Origin: Candidatus Anaerostipes excrementavium
Lineage (GTDB): Bacteria; Bacillota; Clostridia; Lachnospirales; Lachnospiraceae
DNA: 64,000 nucleotides
NCBI GenBank assembly: GCA_019114985.1
Contig: DXEM01000027.1
Coordinates: 1-64,000 of the forward strand
Direction of reading: 5' to 3'
Shown here one piece after another: positions 1-8,170 of the stretch. Positions within the stretch are counted from its first letter, which is position 1; each line of letters starts with the position of its first letter. The translations under genes and the position numbers were made by a program. A model generated the notes under the pieces. The model saw nothing but the letters and a program-made list of their open reading frames with translations, ran no database searches and had not been told where the DNA came from.

Positions 1-55
1 AGCAGGAGTTTTCGAGAAGGCGGAATCTCCTGAAACAACAGAAAAGGAGGTTCGG

Positions 56-707
56 ATGGAACAAGAAAAGGTACAGAGACCGCTGCAGTGGCATCCTGCA
101 TTTTATGCAGATCTTCAGATTGAACTGGAAGTGGTGAAAGACAATCTAATATGTGAGAACGAACAAAATGACGATTACACTTGTGTGCAGCAGATATCCC
201 AAAAAGCTGCTGCAGTATTTGCAGAAAGAAAAAGATTTGGAGATAGTGAAAACAGAAGAAGGAATCTATTATATCAATGGATTGGATATTCCCGTTCAGC
301 TGATATTGCTTCACCAGTTAAACCGAAAGAAAAATTTATGGCTGCGGAGCATCGGCGGCAGACTGTCAGGGTGGCAGGAAGCGGAGGAACTGATTCAGGA
401 ATATAAAAAGCATAAAAAAGATGAACGATATCGTTCTGTAATGAATCTGATCGTAAGAGTAAACCATGATTTATTTTTGGAGGTGAAACATATGTGTCAG
501 GCATTAGAAGAATTAATGGCAGATGAGTTGGAAGCAATGCGCAAAAGCGGATGGGCAGACGGCAAAAAAATAGGACGCCGGGAAGGCATCCATTCCTTTG
601 CCAAATTATCGCAGATTTTGCTGCAGCAGAATAGGCAGAAAGATTTGTAAAGAGCTTTGGAAGATGAACCATATTTAGAACAATTATTTCAGGAATATCA
701 TATGTAA
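56..707 (+). pseudogene. Decayed Rpn/PD-(D/E)XK nuclease-transposase family gene
   Basis: The first ~33 codons (QWHPAFYADLQIELE...NLICENE) match the N-terminus of the Lachnospiraceae Rpn-type recombination-promoting nuclease family. After NLICENE the reading shifts by one base and continues as MTITLVCSRYPKKLL...YRSVMNLIVRVN...ELMADELEAM, the distal part of the same family. The roughly 70 codons that normally carry the catalytic D...ExK residues are missing. A TAA at 648-650 cuts the tail, and the following in-frame RALEDEPYLEQLFQEYHM to 707 is the original C-terminus. A good ribosome site (AAGGAGG) precedes the ATG at 56. I read it as one inactive gene with internal deletion, frameshift and nonsense mutation. 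A related 3' fragment lies at 19155-19395. Confidence 0.8.
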
Positions 708-710
708 ATT

Positions 711-875
711 TCAATTTGTATTATTTTTAAATACCAAAATTGCTTTTGCTGTTCCTGTAATTGACATAGTAATTAATTCATATCCTTCTTGTAACATTTG
801 ATTTGCTTTCTCTTCTATTTTCTGTGCCATGTTATCTGCTTTGGGAGCATATTCTATAACAACTGTTTTATACAT
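711..875 (-). CDS. Small DUF4177-like protein
   Basis: A 55-residue or slightly shorter protein beginning MYKTVVIEYAP and containing KANQMLQEGYELITMSITGTAKAIL. The pattern of beta strand, helix ending in GYEL, and beta strand resembles DUF4177-type small proteins of unknown role. GGAGG at 883-887 lies 7 nt before the ATG at 875 and 4 nt before an adjacent in-frame ATG at 878, so 875 is preferred. It lies alone, convergent with the Rpn pseudogene and downstream of copA. No signal peptide or membrane segment is visible. The function is unknown. Confidence 0.55.
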   Translation of the reverse strand: MYKTVVIEYAPKADNMAQKIEEKANQMLQEGYELITMSITGTAKAILVFKNNTN

Positions 876-1028
876 CATACAACCTCCAGATTTCATACAG
901 CTTTATTTTTTACATTATAACATACTTTTTGAGGTATGGCAAAAATCAGAAGAGGATCCAAAGATTAGAGGATACTCTCCTGATTTTGCGATAAACAGCA
1001 CTAAAGTTTTGTAAGCTTCCCGCAGAAA

Positions 1029-3584
1029 TTATTCGATAGATACAACTTCATATCCGGCATCTTCTACTGCTTTTTTCAGCATGTCATCACTGACCGTGTT
1101 TTCTGCCTGGATGGACGCTGTTTTTTCCTCCAAATTCACTTCTGCTTTTACTCCGTCTAAAGCATTTAAAGCTTTTGTAACTGCTGCCTGGCAGTGCGGG
1201 CACATCATTCCTTCGATTTTCATGGTTTTCATTGGTTTTTCCTCCTTGATTTGTTCTTTCTTTTTCTCTGCTTCTTCTATAATAGATTCTTCTTTCTCTT
1301 CTTCTTTGTTTTTCTTAAGTACATGGAAGAATCTCAAACGCAGTGCATTGGACACTACGAAAAAGCTGCTTAAGCTCATGGCTGCCGCTCCAAACATCGG
1401 GCTTAATTTCCATCCTAAGGCCTGATAGAACACTCCTGCTGCCAGAGGAATTCCACATGCATTATAGAAAAATGCCCAAAACAGGTTCTCTTTGATATTT
1501 TTTATCACTGCTTTGCTCAATTTAATCGCTGTTACAACGTCTAATAAATCATTTTTCATTAAAACGACATCAGCGCTCTCAATGGCAACATCTGTTCCTG
1601 CGCCAATGGCAATCCCCACATCAGCTCTCGCAAGAGCCGGAGCATCATTGACTCCATCTCCTACCATTGCCACCGTTTTGCCTGCCTGCTGAAGCTTTGA
1701 AACTTCCCGTTCCTTATCCTGCGGCAGCACTTCGGCAATGACTGTATCAATCTCCAGCTGCTTTTGAATGGCGTGCGCCGTCCGCTCATTGTCTCCCGTC
1801 AGCATGATGACTTCGATTCCCAAATGTTTTAGTTCATCAATTGCACGTTTGCTTGTTGGTTTTACAACATCTGCTGCTCCAATCATACCGATAAATTTTT
1901 TCTCTTTTGCAAACAGAAGAGGAGTCTTTCCTTCCTCTGCCATTCGATTCACCGCAGGTAATGCCGCGCTATATTCGACGCCTTCTTCTTCCATCAATTT
2001 CTGATTCCCTGCATAGCACATCGCACCATCGATTCTTGCACGGATTCCTTTTCCCGGCACTGCCTGGAAATCCTGGGTTGGTATTGGTTCAATTCCCTGT
2101 TCTCTGGCCTTATCCATAATGGCTTCTGCCAAAGGATGTTCACTTTTTACTTCCAAAGATGCGGCAATTCTTAAGAGTTCCCGTTCTCCTATTTCCTCAG
2201 CGGAAATATCCGTAACTGCCGGTTTCCCCTGTGTAATCGTTCCGGTTTTATCAAGAACAATACTATGGATGCTGTGAGTAATCTCCAATGCTTCTCCTGA
2301 TTTGATCAAAATACCATTTTCTGCGCCCTTTCCGGTTCCTACCATAATGGCAACCGGCGTTGCCAGCCCAAGGGCACATGGGCAGGAAATCACCAGGACG
2401 CTGATTGCACAGGAAAGTGCAAACTCAAAAGAAGCTCCGGCAATGATCCATACAATGGCTGTTACAACTGCAATCGTTATAACGATCGGGACAAAAACTC
2501 CGGCAATCCGATCGGCAATTTTCGCAATCGGAGCTTTGCTGGCGCTTGCGTCTTCCACAAGGCGAATGATCTGTGAAAATGTTGTGTCATCCCCTACTTT
2601 CGTGGCCTGCGCTTTAATATATCCGGCTTTGTTGATTGTAGCTGCAATCACGGTATCCCCTGGCTGTTTTTCTACCGGAATGCTTTCCCCGGTAATCGCT
2701 GATTCATCAATACTTGTGATTCCTTCCAGAATCATGCCATCAACCGGAACACTTTCTCCGGGTTTTACAACAACCAAGTCTCCTTTGACAACTTGTTCGA
2801 TCGGAATCTCTATCGTTTTCCCTTGTCTCTCTACCACAGCCGTCTTTGGCGCCAAATCCATCAATTTTGTAATCGCTTCACTGGTTTTGCCTTTAGACCT
2901 GGCTTCCAAATATTTTCCAACATTGATCAATGCAAGAATCATAACTGCGGATTCAAAGTACAGATCATGAAGATACTGATGCACCAGATCCATATTCTGA
3001 ACACCCAGACCGTATCCCATACGATAAATGGCGAAGATTCCATAAATCAAAGATGCTGCAGATCCAAGCGCAATCAGCGTATCCATATTCGGCGCCCGAT
3101 GAAGCAATGTGGAGAAGCCTTTGGTATAATACGCCCGGTTAATAACAATTACCGGAATACACAACAAAAACTGAGTCAGAGCAAAACCAACGGCATTCTC
3201 TGTACCCGCTAAAAAACCTGGCAGCGGCAGTCCAATCATATGCCCCATGGAAACATACATCAGCGGAATTAAAAATACGAACGACCATATGGTCCGCATT
3301 TTCATCTGATGCATCTGAATCTCTATTGGATTTTCTTTCGGCTGATCTGATTTCGCTGATGCCTGGTTTTCCGCGCCGCTTAAACTGGCTCCATACCCGG
3401 CTTTCTTTACTTCTTCTATAATCTTATGACTAGATAAATTCTGTTCATCATACTCGACTTGCATGCTGTTCGTCAGCAAATTCACACTGACTTCTTTGAC
3501 CCCATCCAGATTTGCTACACATTTTTCAACTCTCGATGAGCATGCGGAACAGGTCATCCCTGTTACATCATATTTCTCTTTCAT
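1029..3584 (-). CDS. copA: Copper-exporting P1B-type ATPase with metal-binding domains at both ends
   Basis: An 851-residue P-type ATPase that would pump Cu(I) out across the plasma membrane. In order: an N-terminal heavy-metal-associated domain (GMTCSACSSRVEKC, about residues 8-21), membrane helices, the actuator TGES loop, the transport-site motif SCPCALG, the phosphorylation motif DKTGT, the SEHPL motif of P1B pumps, GDGVND, and a last helix with MSLSSFFVVSNALRLR, typical of P1B-1 copper pumps. A charged K/E-rich linker then leads to a second HMA domain (GMMCPHCQAAV, final ~70 residues), which looks like a fused CopZ-type chaperone. The gene lies 23 bp after csoR and would share its copper-induced promoter. 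Confidence 0.95.
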   Translation of the reverse strand: MKEKYDVTGMTCSACSSRVEKCVANLDGVKEVSVNLLTNSMQVEYDEQNLSSHKIIEEVKKAGYGASLSGAENQASAKSDQPKENPIEIQMHQMKMRTIWSFVFLIPLMYVSMGHMIGLPLPGFLAGTENAVGFALTQFLLCIPVIVINRAYYTKGFSTLLHRAPNMDTLIALGSAASLIYGIFAIYRMGYGLGVQNMDLVHQYLHDLYFESAVMILALINVGKYLEARSKGKTSEAITKLMDLAPKTAVVERQGKTIEIPIEQVVKGDLVVVKPGESVPVDGMILEGITSIDESAITGESIPVEKQPGDTVIAATINKAGYIKAQATKVGDDTTFSQIIRLVEDASASKAPIAKIADRIAGVFVPIVITIAVVTAIVWIIAGASFEFALSCAISVLVISCPCALGLATPVAIMVGTGKGAENGILIKSGEALEITHSIHSIVLDKTGTITQGKPAVTDISAEEIGERELLRIAASLEVKSEHPLAEAIMDKAREQGIEPIPTQDFQAVPGKGIRARIDGAMCYAGNQKLMEEEGVEYSAALPAVNRMAEEGKTPLLFAKEKKFIGMIGAADVVKPTSKRAIDELKHLGIEVIMLTGDNERTAHAIQKQLEIDTVIAEVLPQDKEREVSKLQQAGKTVAMVGDGVNDAPALARADVGIAIGAGTDVAIESADVVLMKNDLLDVVTAIKLSKAVIKNIKENLFWAFFYNACGIPLAAGVFYQALGWKLSPMFGAAAMSLSSFFVVSNALRLRFFHVLKKNKEEEKEESIIEEAEKKKEQIKEEKPMKTMKIEGMMCPHCQAAVTKALNALDGVKAEVNLEEKTASIQAENTVSDDMLKKAVEDAGYEVVSIE

Positions 3585-3607
3585 TGTCTCACACCTCTTG
3601 TCTGCTA

Positions 3608-3871
3608 TTATTTTAAAATCTTCCCAAGCATGGAAACCAATTCATCGATCTTTTCTTCCCTCTCTGCGTCTGTTTCTGCGTTTTTTACGCAGCTTTTTAA
3701 ATGCGCCGTGAGGATCTCTTTATTTACTCGATTCAAAATAGCTTCCGTCGCCATGAGCTGCTGCGCAATATCCACGCAATAGCGATCTTCCTCCACCATT
3801 CTAAGAATGCCGTCCAACTGTCCTCTCGCTGTTTTAAGCAATCTTGTGATTTTCGTTTTCTCTGCCTGCAA
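3608..3871 (-). CDS. csoR: CsoR-family copper-sensing repressor
   Basis: A small all-helical metal-sensing repressor of the CsoR/RcnR family, here 88 codons including the stop. The family signature is visible: a helix with ITRLLKTARGQLDGILRMVEEDRYC, then ILTAHLKSCV, giving the Cys...His-x3-Cys copper ligands. The longer ATG-initiated frame to 3937 would translate through the operator and promoter-proximal DNA. A TTG at 3871 has AAGGAG 8 nt upstream and gives the normal family length, so I take that start. A GTG at 3880 is the alternative. It should repress itself and copA and release DNA when Cu(I) binds. Confidence 0.9.
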   Translation of the reverse strand: MQAEKTKITRLLKTARGQLDGILRMVEEDRYCVDIAQQLMATEAILNRVNKEILTAHLKSCVKNAETDAEREEKIDELVSMLGKILK

Positions 3872-3896
3872 CTTCCTCACTCCTTCCTTTATTACC

Positions 3897-3913
3897 ACAC
3901 CCCCGTGGGGTAT
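3897..3913 (-). promoter_or_regulatory. CsoR operator
   Basis: Read on the minus strand the site is ATACCCCACGGGGGTGT, a G/C-block palindrome of the TACCCC-N-GGGGTA class bound by CsoR. It sits just downstream of the -10 box and upstream of the csoR TTG start, as expected for autoregulation. Confidence 0.8.
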
Positions 3914-3927
3914 TTTTCTATGCTCTG

Positions 3928-3956
3928 ATCTTATCACTTCCTTTTCAGAAAATCAA
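3928..3956 (-). promoter_or_regulatory. Promoter of csoR-copA
   Basis: Minus strand TTGATT (3951-3956) and TAAGAT (3928-3933) are separated by 17 nt. The predicted start of transcription falls about 10 nt upstream of the CsoR operator, so a bound repressor would block initiation or early elongation. Confidence 0.65.
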
Positions 3957-4075
3957 CTGTCTTTTTATATTTTCCTTTCTGATGAGATTTTTCCTCAAAA
4001 ACCAAATACAGAGAACAAATCACGAAAAAGTGATTGTCCCCTGCATTTTTATTGTACCCATATACGAATTTTTCA

Positions 4076-4720
4076 TTACTCCATTATAATTTTAGAAATC
4101 AGCCATTCATCTTCTTTTTTCGTAACAAAGACTTTGGCTTCTCGCTCTTCTGCTTTCTGATCCTTCACCAACTGTCTGTATTCATCCAATACAAAATCCA
4201 GGGTATCTTCGAGGATCTTCGTTTGAAGCGCTTTTTGTCCTTTCTGGGCATAGATCTTCTGAAGAGCATCACCATTTTCTTCTATATATCGATTCAGTTT
4301 ATCCTTTGCCGCAATCTCCCCCGCTGTAAAATCCAGCTCACTGATTTCCTTATACTGCAAAGAAACCGGGATAAGATAAGTATTTTCCGAATCTTCCTTC
4401 TCCTCTTCTTTTCCTGCTTTGTAAGATTCGATGCTTTCTTTCATACAATCATCAATAAATCCGTCTGCTTTCTTCATCAGCTCTTTATTTAATCCCATTT
4501 GCTGAAATTCTTCCTGAAATCCTGTTTTGTACTCTTTAAACTGAAAATCACTTTTTACATCAGAAATACACAGAGCTTCTGCCTCCTCCCACTTTCCCTT
4601 TTGAACGGCAGCAAAATAATCCTCCGCAGTCTTCCTGGCATTTTCTTTGTCCGAATTCACGCAGCCTGCAAGCAGAAATATCATGCCGACTGTAAGAATC
4701 ATGATCCACAATTTTTTCAT
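4076..4720 (-). CDS. Predicted lipoprotein, DUF4878/DUF5105-like
   Basis: A 214-residue protein with a type II signal peptide: basic start MKKLW, a hydrophobic run, and the lipobox LLAGC with the lipidated Cys near residue 19. The mature part is charged and helical: ARKTAEDYFAAVQKGKWEEAEALC near the start, and a C-terminal segment ending EWLISKIIME. This layout resembles the NTF2-like DUF4878/DUF5105 lipoproteins, whose role is not known. The ribosome site AGGAGG precedes the ATG. It is transcribed away from the neighbouring SdpI operon and probably forms a single-gene unit. Confidence 0.7.
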   Translation of the reverse strand: MKKLWIMILTVGMIFLLAGCVNSDKENARKTAEDYFAAVQKGKWEEAEALCISDVKSDFQFKEYKTGFQEEFQQMGLNKELMKKADGFIDDCMKESIESYKAGKEEEKEDSENTYLIPVSLQYKEISELDFTAGEIAAKDKLNRYIEENGDALQKIYAQKGQKALQTKILEDTLDFVLDEYRQLVKDQKAEEREAKVFVTKKEDEWLISKIIME

Positions 4721-4811
4721 CGTTGTTTTCCTCCTTATTGTTTCATATGTAATCCTACCGTGACCATTATCTCACAGCGAAGACAATGACACAATCTTTT
4801 TTTCCTCCATC

Positions 4812-4840
4812 TTGACTTTTTAAAATTCCCGATTCATAAT
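4812..4840 (+). promoter_or_regulatory. Promoter of the SdpI-like/GNAT/ArsR operon
   Basis: TTGACT (4812-4817) and CATAAT (4835-4840) with a 17-nt spacer, about 95 nt before the first start codon. The leader between them contains imperfect inverted ATCAT/ATGAT elements near 4850-4880 that could be an ArsR operator, though I cannot define it exactly. Confidence 0.55.
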
Positions 4841-4933
4841 GAACTTATAAATCATGGGAGAAGCATGAATGATAAATATTTAACGGAAGAACTTACATAA
4901 GAGTATAAACAACAGCCAAGAAAGGAGTTTCCT

Positions 4934-5320
4934 ATGCTTTATTCTATTTTCATTTATATTTCTCTTATTTTAATTCCTTTAACAATGATTTGTTTTGGTT
5001 TGTATTTTCGTCATGGAGGTCCCAAAAAAATCAACCCCGCCTTTGGATATCGAACCAGCCGATCTATGAAAAATGAAGATACCTGGCGTTTTGCACACCA
5101 ACATTGTGGGAAGATATGGTTTCGCTGGGGCATTCTCCTTCTTATCATCACGTCAGTTTTCTATTTTTACCGACTGATGACTTCCTCTCCTGCTGATTTA
5201 TCAGAGGATAAAATCGTGATCGCACAAGTTGTCGTCTTAATCTTATCGATCCTGCCAACCGAATTGGCGCTTAGAAAGACTTTCGATCGCCAGGGCAATC
5301 GAAAGCATCATTCTGTTTAG
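4934..5320 (+). CDS. SdpI-family membrane protein (short form)
   Basis: A 128-residue membrane protein with three hydrophobic segments (about residues 3-25, 61-82 and 94-112). It carries the SdpI-family signature GYRTSRSMKNEDTWRFAHQHCGK around residues 38-60. SdpI proteins act in the membrane, and Bacillus SdpI protects the producer against the SdpC toxin. This one is shorter than the ~207-residue Bacillus protein and corresponds to the C-terminal half. It is the first gene of an operon with an acetyltransferase and an ArsR regulator, which recalls the sdpR-sdpI pairing. AAGGAG precedes the ATG. Confidence 0.75.
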   Translation: MLYSIFIYISLILIPLTMICFGLYFRHGGPKKINPAFGYRTSRSMKNEDTWRFAHQHCGKIWFRWGILLLIITSVFYFYRLMTSSPADLSEDKIVIAQVVVLILSILPTELALRKTFDRQGNRKHHSV

Positions 5321-5333
5321 AAAAGAGGAGTTT

Positions 5334-5786
5334 ATGTATTTAAGAAATTATCAATCGGATGACTGCCAGTCAATCATCCGATTATTTTACGAGACAGTCC
5401 ATACAGTCAATCAATCGGATTATTCCAAAGAACAATTAGACGCCTGGACATCCGGTGCAGATGATCCCAAAACATGGGATCAATCCTTCTTATCTCACGA
5501 TACGATCGTTGCAGTAAAGAACGATACGATTGTCGGTTTTGGAGATATTGATGACACCGGTTACCTTGATCGTCTGTTCGTTCACAAAGATTATCAGAAA
5601 GAAGGCATTGGAAACGCTATATTGGAGCAGCTGGAATCTTATGTCCAGGTTCCCGAAATTACAGTTCATGTCTCCATTACCGCCAGACATTTTTTTGAAA
5701 ACAGAGGCTATCGCGTCATAAAAAAACAGGAAGTCCTTCGCAAAAATGTTTCCCTTACCAACTATGTTATGTTAAAATGTCTTTGA
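5334..5786 (+). CDS. GNAT-family N-acetyltransferase
   Basis: A 150-residue single-domain GNAT protein expected to transfer an acetyl group from acetyl-CoA to an amine. The acetyl-CoA-binding motif A is visible as YLDRLFVHKDYQKEGIG (Q-x-x-G-I-G) near residue 85, followed by a helix (NAILEQLE) and the late motif ARHFFENRGYRVIKK. The sequence is close to the YafP/ElaA-like small GNATs, but the substrate cannot be told. It starts 13 bp after the SdpI-like gene with RBS GAGGAG, so the two are cotranscribed. Confidence 0.85.
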   Translation: MYLRNYQSDDCQSIIRLFYETVHTVNQSDYSKEQLDAWTSGADDPKTWDQSFLSHDTIVAVKNDTIVGFGDIDDTGYLDRLFVHKDYQKEGIGNAILEQLESYVQVPEITVHVSITARHFFENRGYRVIKKQEVLRKNVSLTNYVMLKCL

Positions 5787-5802
5787 AGAAAGGAGACATC
5801 CT

Positions 5803-6171
5803 ATGACATCAATACAATTACCACACGATCACGGACAAGACATCCATCATAAATTTGACCATATGCCGGAGACAGAAGATTTTCAGATTGTATCTGATAT
5901 ATTCAAGCAATTGAGCGACAGCAGCCGCATTCGTATTTTTTGGCTGTTATGTCACTGCGAAGAATGTGTCACAAATATATCCGCTTTGGTAGGGATGAGC
6001 AGTCCTGCGGTTTCCCATCATTTAAAGCAATTAAAAGCCAGCGGTTTAATCGTAAACCGCCGAGACGGCAAAGAAGTCTATTACAAAGCAGCGGACACTC
6101 AGCAAGTTGAGCTGCTCCATCAGATGATTGAAAAGATGGTAGAGATTACCTGTCCGGATCAGCAAAAATAA
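5803..6171 (+). CDS. ArsR/SmtB-family transcriptional regulator
   Basis: A 122-residue winged-helix repressor. The helix-turn-helix reads NISALVGMSSPAVSHHLKQLKASGLI and the wing is NRRDGKEVYYKA. A Cys/His cluster LLCHCEECV sits in the helix where SmtB/CadC/ArsR proteins place metal or oxidant-sensing thiols, and the N-terminus is rich in His (LPHDHGQDIHHKFDH), suggesting metal binding. It is the last gene of the SdpI-like/GNAT operon, 16 bp after GNAT, and is the likely autoregulator of that operon. In sdpRI the partner of SdpI is likewise an ArsR-type protein. Confidence 0.9.
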   Translation: MTSIQLPHDHGQDIHHKFDHMPETEDFQIVSDIFKQLSDSSRIRIFWLLCHCEECVTNISALVGMSSPAVSHHLKQLKASGLIVNRRDGKEVYYKAADTQQVELLHQMIEKMVEITCPDQQK

Positions 6172-6180
6172 AAGCCGCAA

Positions 6181-6261
6181 GGATCGCACTGCGACGGTGC
6201 GGAAAACGTCGCCGAAGCGCCCGCCGCAGGCGGAGAATCCTGCAAAGCAGGATTCTTTCTT
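6181..6261 (+). repeat. Dispersed 81-bp hairpin repeat, copy A
   Basis: An 81-bp unit with a second copy at 13594-13674. The first 13 bases are identical and the last 47 bases differ at one loop position, while the middle diverges. The 3' part contains CCGCC-GCA-GGCGG and a perfect 9-bp stem GAATCCTGC/GCAGGATTC followed by TTTCTT. Copy A sits between the convergent arsR and permease genes and probably works as a terminator for arsR. Confidence 0.8.
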
Positions 6262-6265
6262 ACTT

Positions 6266-8170
6266 CTATGATACAATTCCCGTATTTCTTAGATAAATCG
6301 CGAAAGATATCCGATAACAGAGATAAAAGAAGACCAAAATAATCGCCACGCTTAAGATCTGGATTCCCAGCAAATCTGCCTGCATCATTTTCGCCAGTGC
6401 ATGAACAGAAAAATAAGAAGATACCATCATAATCAAAAATGGAGCTGCATACGCAAATCGAAGTTCTTGTCTTACTGATTTCTTTAAGACTTTTTCCGAT
6501 ATTCCGATTTTTCCCAAAACATTGTATCGTTCTTTTTCCTCAAAAGCGTCATTGTATAGCTTCATGAACAGAATACTTCCGCTGGCGAGGATGAATACCA
6601 TGAAGATAAAGATACAAAGAGAATACATGACTTTAATCCACTCGATATCACTGCTGTTCGGATCTGAGACAATCAGTCCCATTTCATTTTGATGCGCCGC
6701 TGCAAACTTCAAAAGCTCATCCTGGGACGCTTTCATATGTTGAACATCTTTGATCTTATAATTATAGAGATAAACTTCTTGTCCCAGCGAAGCAAGCCTC
6801 TTATACTCTTTATCGCTGACCATATAATAATAATCCTGCTCCTGCAGCGATCCTAAATATGGTTCTGAGATTTTTTCAACTTGTAAATATTTTTTTCCGT
6901 CAATTGCTACCTTTTTCTGTGTTTGTTCTGTAATAATACTCAATAGGTAAAGTTTTGAAACCTGAACAATCTCTTGATCATCTATTTTCTTAATGTCAAA
7001 ATCCAGTCCGGCTGCTTTTGCTGCCTGTTTTACCTGAGAATAAGATAGAATTCCATAAGAGGCATCTTGATCCTTTTCTCCAAAGTAAGACGGATCCAGA
7101 TTCAGCATCCGTATCTTCGTTTCGTATTCGATTTCATTATCTTTCTTTATAATATCTGAAATCTGATCTTCCATCTGATCTTTTACGCTGATCATTTGAA
7201 ATGTATAGGTACTGCGGAAATGATGGATCGCATCATATCTTTGTTTCATGGCAAAAGAAGTTGCCAGTGCGGTTACCGAACACAGCATCAGAACACAGAC
7301 CATGGCGTACGTCCGATAATTCTTTTTGATTCGAAAAATCATGTTATTAATCCATAGATTTCGCTGTCTTTGGTAGAGAAATTTCTTTCGTGCCGCAGCT
7401 TTTTGAAATATCAGAGGAATCATTCCTCCAAACAGCATATATACGCCAATCACAACAAGGACGACAGCTGATAAAACATTGCCAAAAACTTCAATTCCGC
7501 CTTCTTTGATCGCAAGATAATATCCTATGCCTAAGATACAAACGCCCAAAATTGCTTTAACCAAAAGAATGTTTCCATTTTGTCTCACATATTCATTTTG
7601 ACGGCTGGCAGAAACCATATCTAAGACACTGCTTCTTACGATCTCAATATATCCTTTGAAGACGAAAATCATATAAATAACGGCATAAAGAATGATCGAT
7701 ACGAGGATTGGCGCTGCAGATATCTGGAAATGAATTTTTACACTAATTTCCGAAATTCTCATCAAGATCATCTGAAACAGCTGCGTTGTAATGATTCCAA
7801 ATCCTACGCCGAATATTAGGGCAGTCACGCCAATCATTATCGTCTCCAGCATATAAAGTTTTCCGATCCTCTGATTGCTCAGTCCCATAAAGATATAAAT
7901 ACCGATTTCTTTCTTCCTCCTGGACAAAAAAACGTTGGTCGAATACCAGATAAAAAAGAACATAAAACATCCGAGAACGAAGGATATACTTTGTACTATG
8001 ACTCTTAAGTTATGCTGATTGATATCATTAAGAACACCCATGGCATCGGAATACAAAAGATTCTGAAAGTTCAAATAGATTAAGATTGTAAATGCCAGCG
8101 ATACGATCAAAGAAATATAATGTTTCATACTTTGTTTAAAATTCAAATACGCTAATTTTATTGTACTCAT
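6266..8170 (-). CDS. BceB-type ABC transporter permease (FtsX domains)
   Basis: A 634-residue permease with the BceB/YvcS layout: about ten membrane helices, FtsX-like segments near residues 55-220 and 520-630, and one large extracytoplasmic domain of about 200 residues (roughly 310-510) between helices 7 and 8. In Bce modules this domain senses peptide antibiotics such as bacitracin or lantibiotics, and the permease passes flux information to the sensor kinase. The start overlaps the ATPase stop by 4 bp (ATGA), showing translational coupling. Substrate specificity cannot be read from the sequence. Confidence 0.88.
   Translation of the reverse strand: MSTIKLAYLNFKQSMKHYISLIVSLAFTILIYLNFQNLLYSDAMGVLNDINQHNLRVIVQSISFVLGCFMFFFIWYSTNVFLSRRKKEIGIYIFMGLSNQRIGKLYMLETIMIGVTALIFGVGFGIITTQLFQMILMRISEISVKIHFQISAAPILVSIILYAVIYMIFVFKGYIEIVRSSVLDMVSASRQNEYVRQNGNILLVKAILGVCILGIGYYLAIKEGGIEVFGNVLSAVVLVVIGVYMLFGGMIPLIFQKAAARKKFLYQRQRNLWINNMIFRIKKNYRTYAMVCVLMLCSVTALATSFAMKQRYDAIHHFRSTYTFQMISVKDQMEDQISDIIKKDNEIEYETKIRMLNLDPSYFGEKDQDASYGILSYSQVKQAAKAAGLDFDIKKIDDQEIVQVSKLYLLSIITEQTQKKVAIDGKKYLQVEKISEPYLGSLQEQDYYYMVSDKEYKRLASLGQEVYLYNYKIKDVQHMKASQDELLKFAAAHQNEMGLIVSDPNSSDIEWIKVMYSLCIFIFMVFILASGSILFMKLYNDAFEEKERYNVLGKIGISEKVLKKSVRQELRFAYAAPFLIMMVSSYFSVHALAKMMQADLLGIQILSVAIILVFFYLCYRISFAIYLRNTGIVS

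Noticed and set aside
3872-3937. Extra N-terminal residues of CsoR
   Set aside because: They would be encoded by the operator and lie upstream of the correct ribosome site; family length supports the TTG start.
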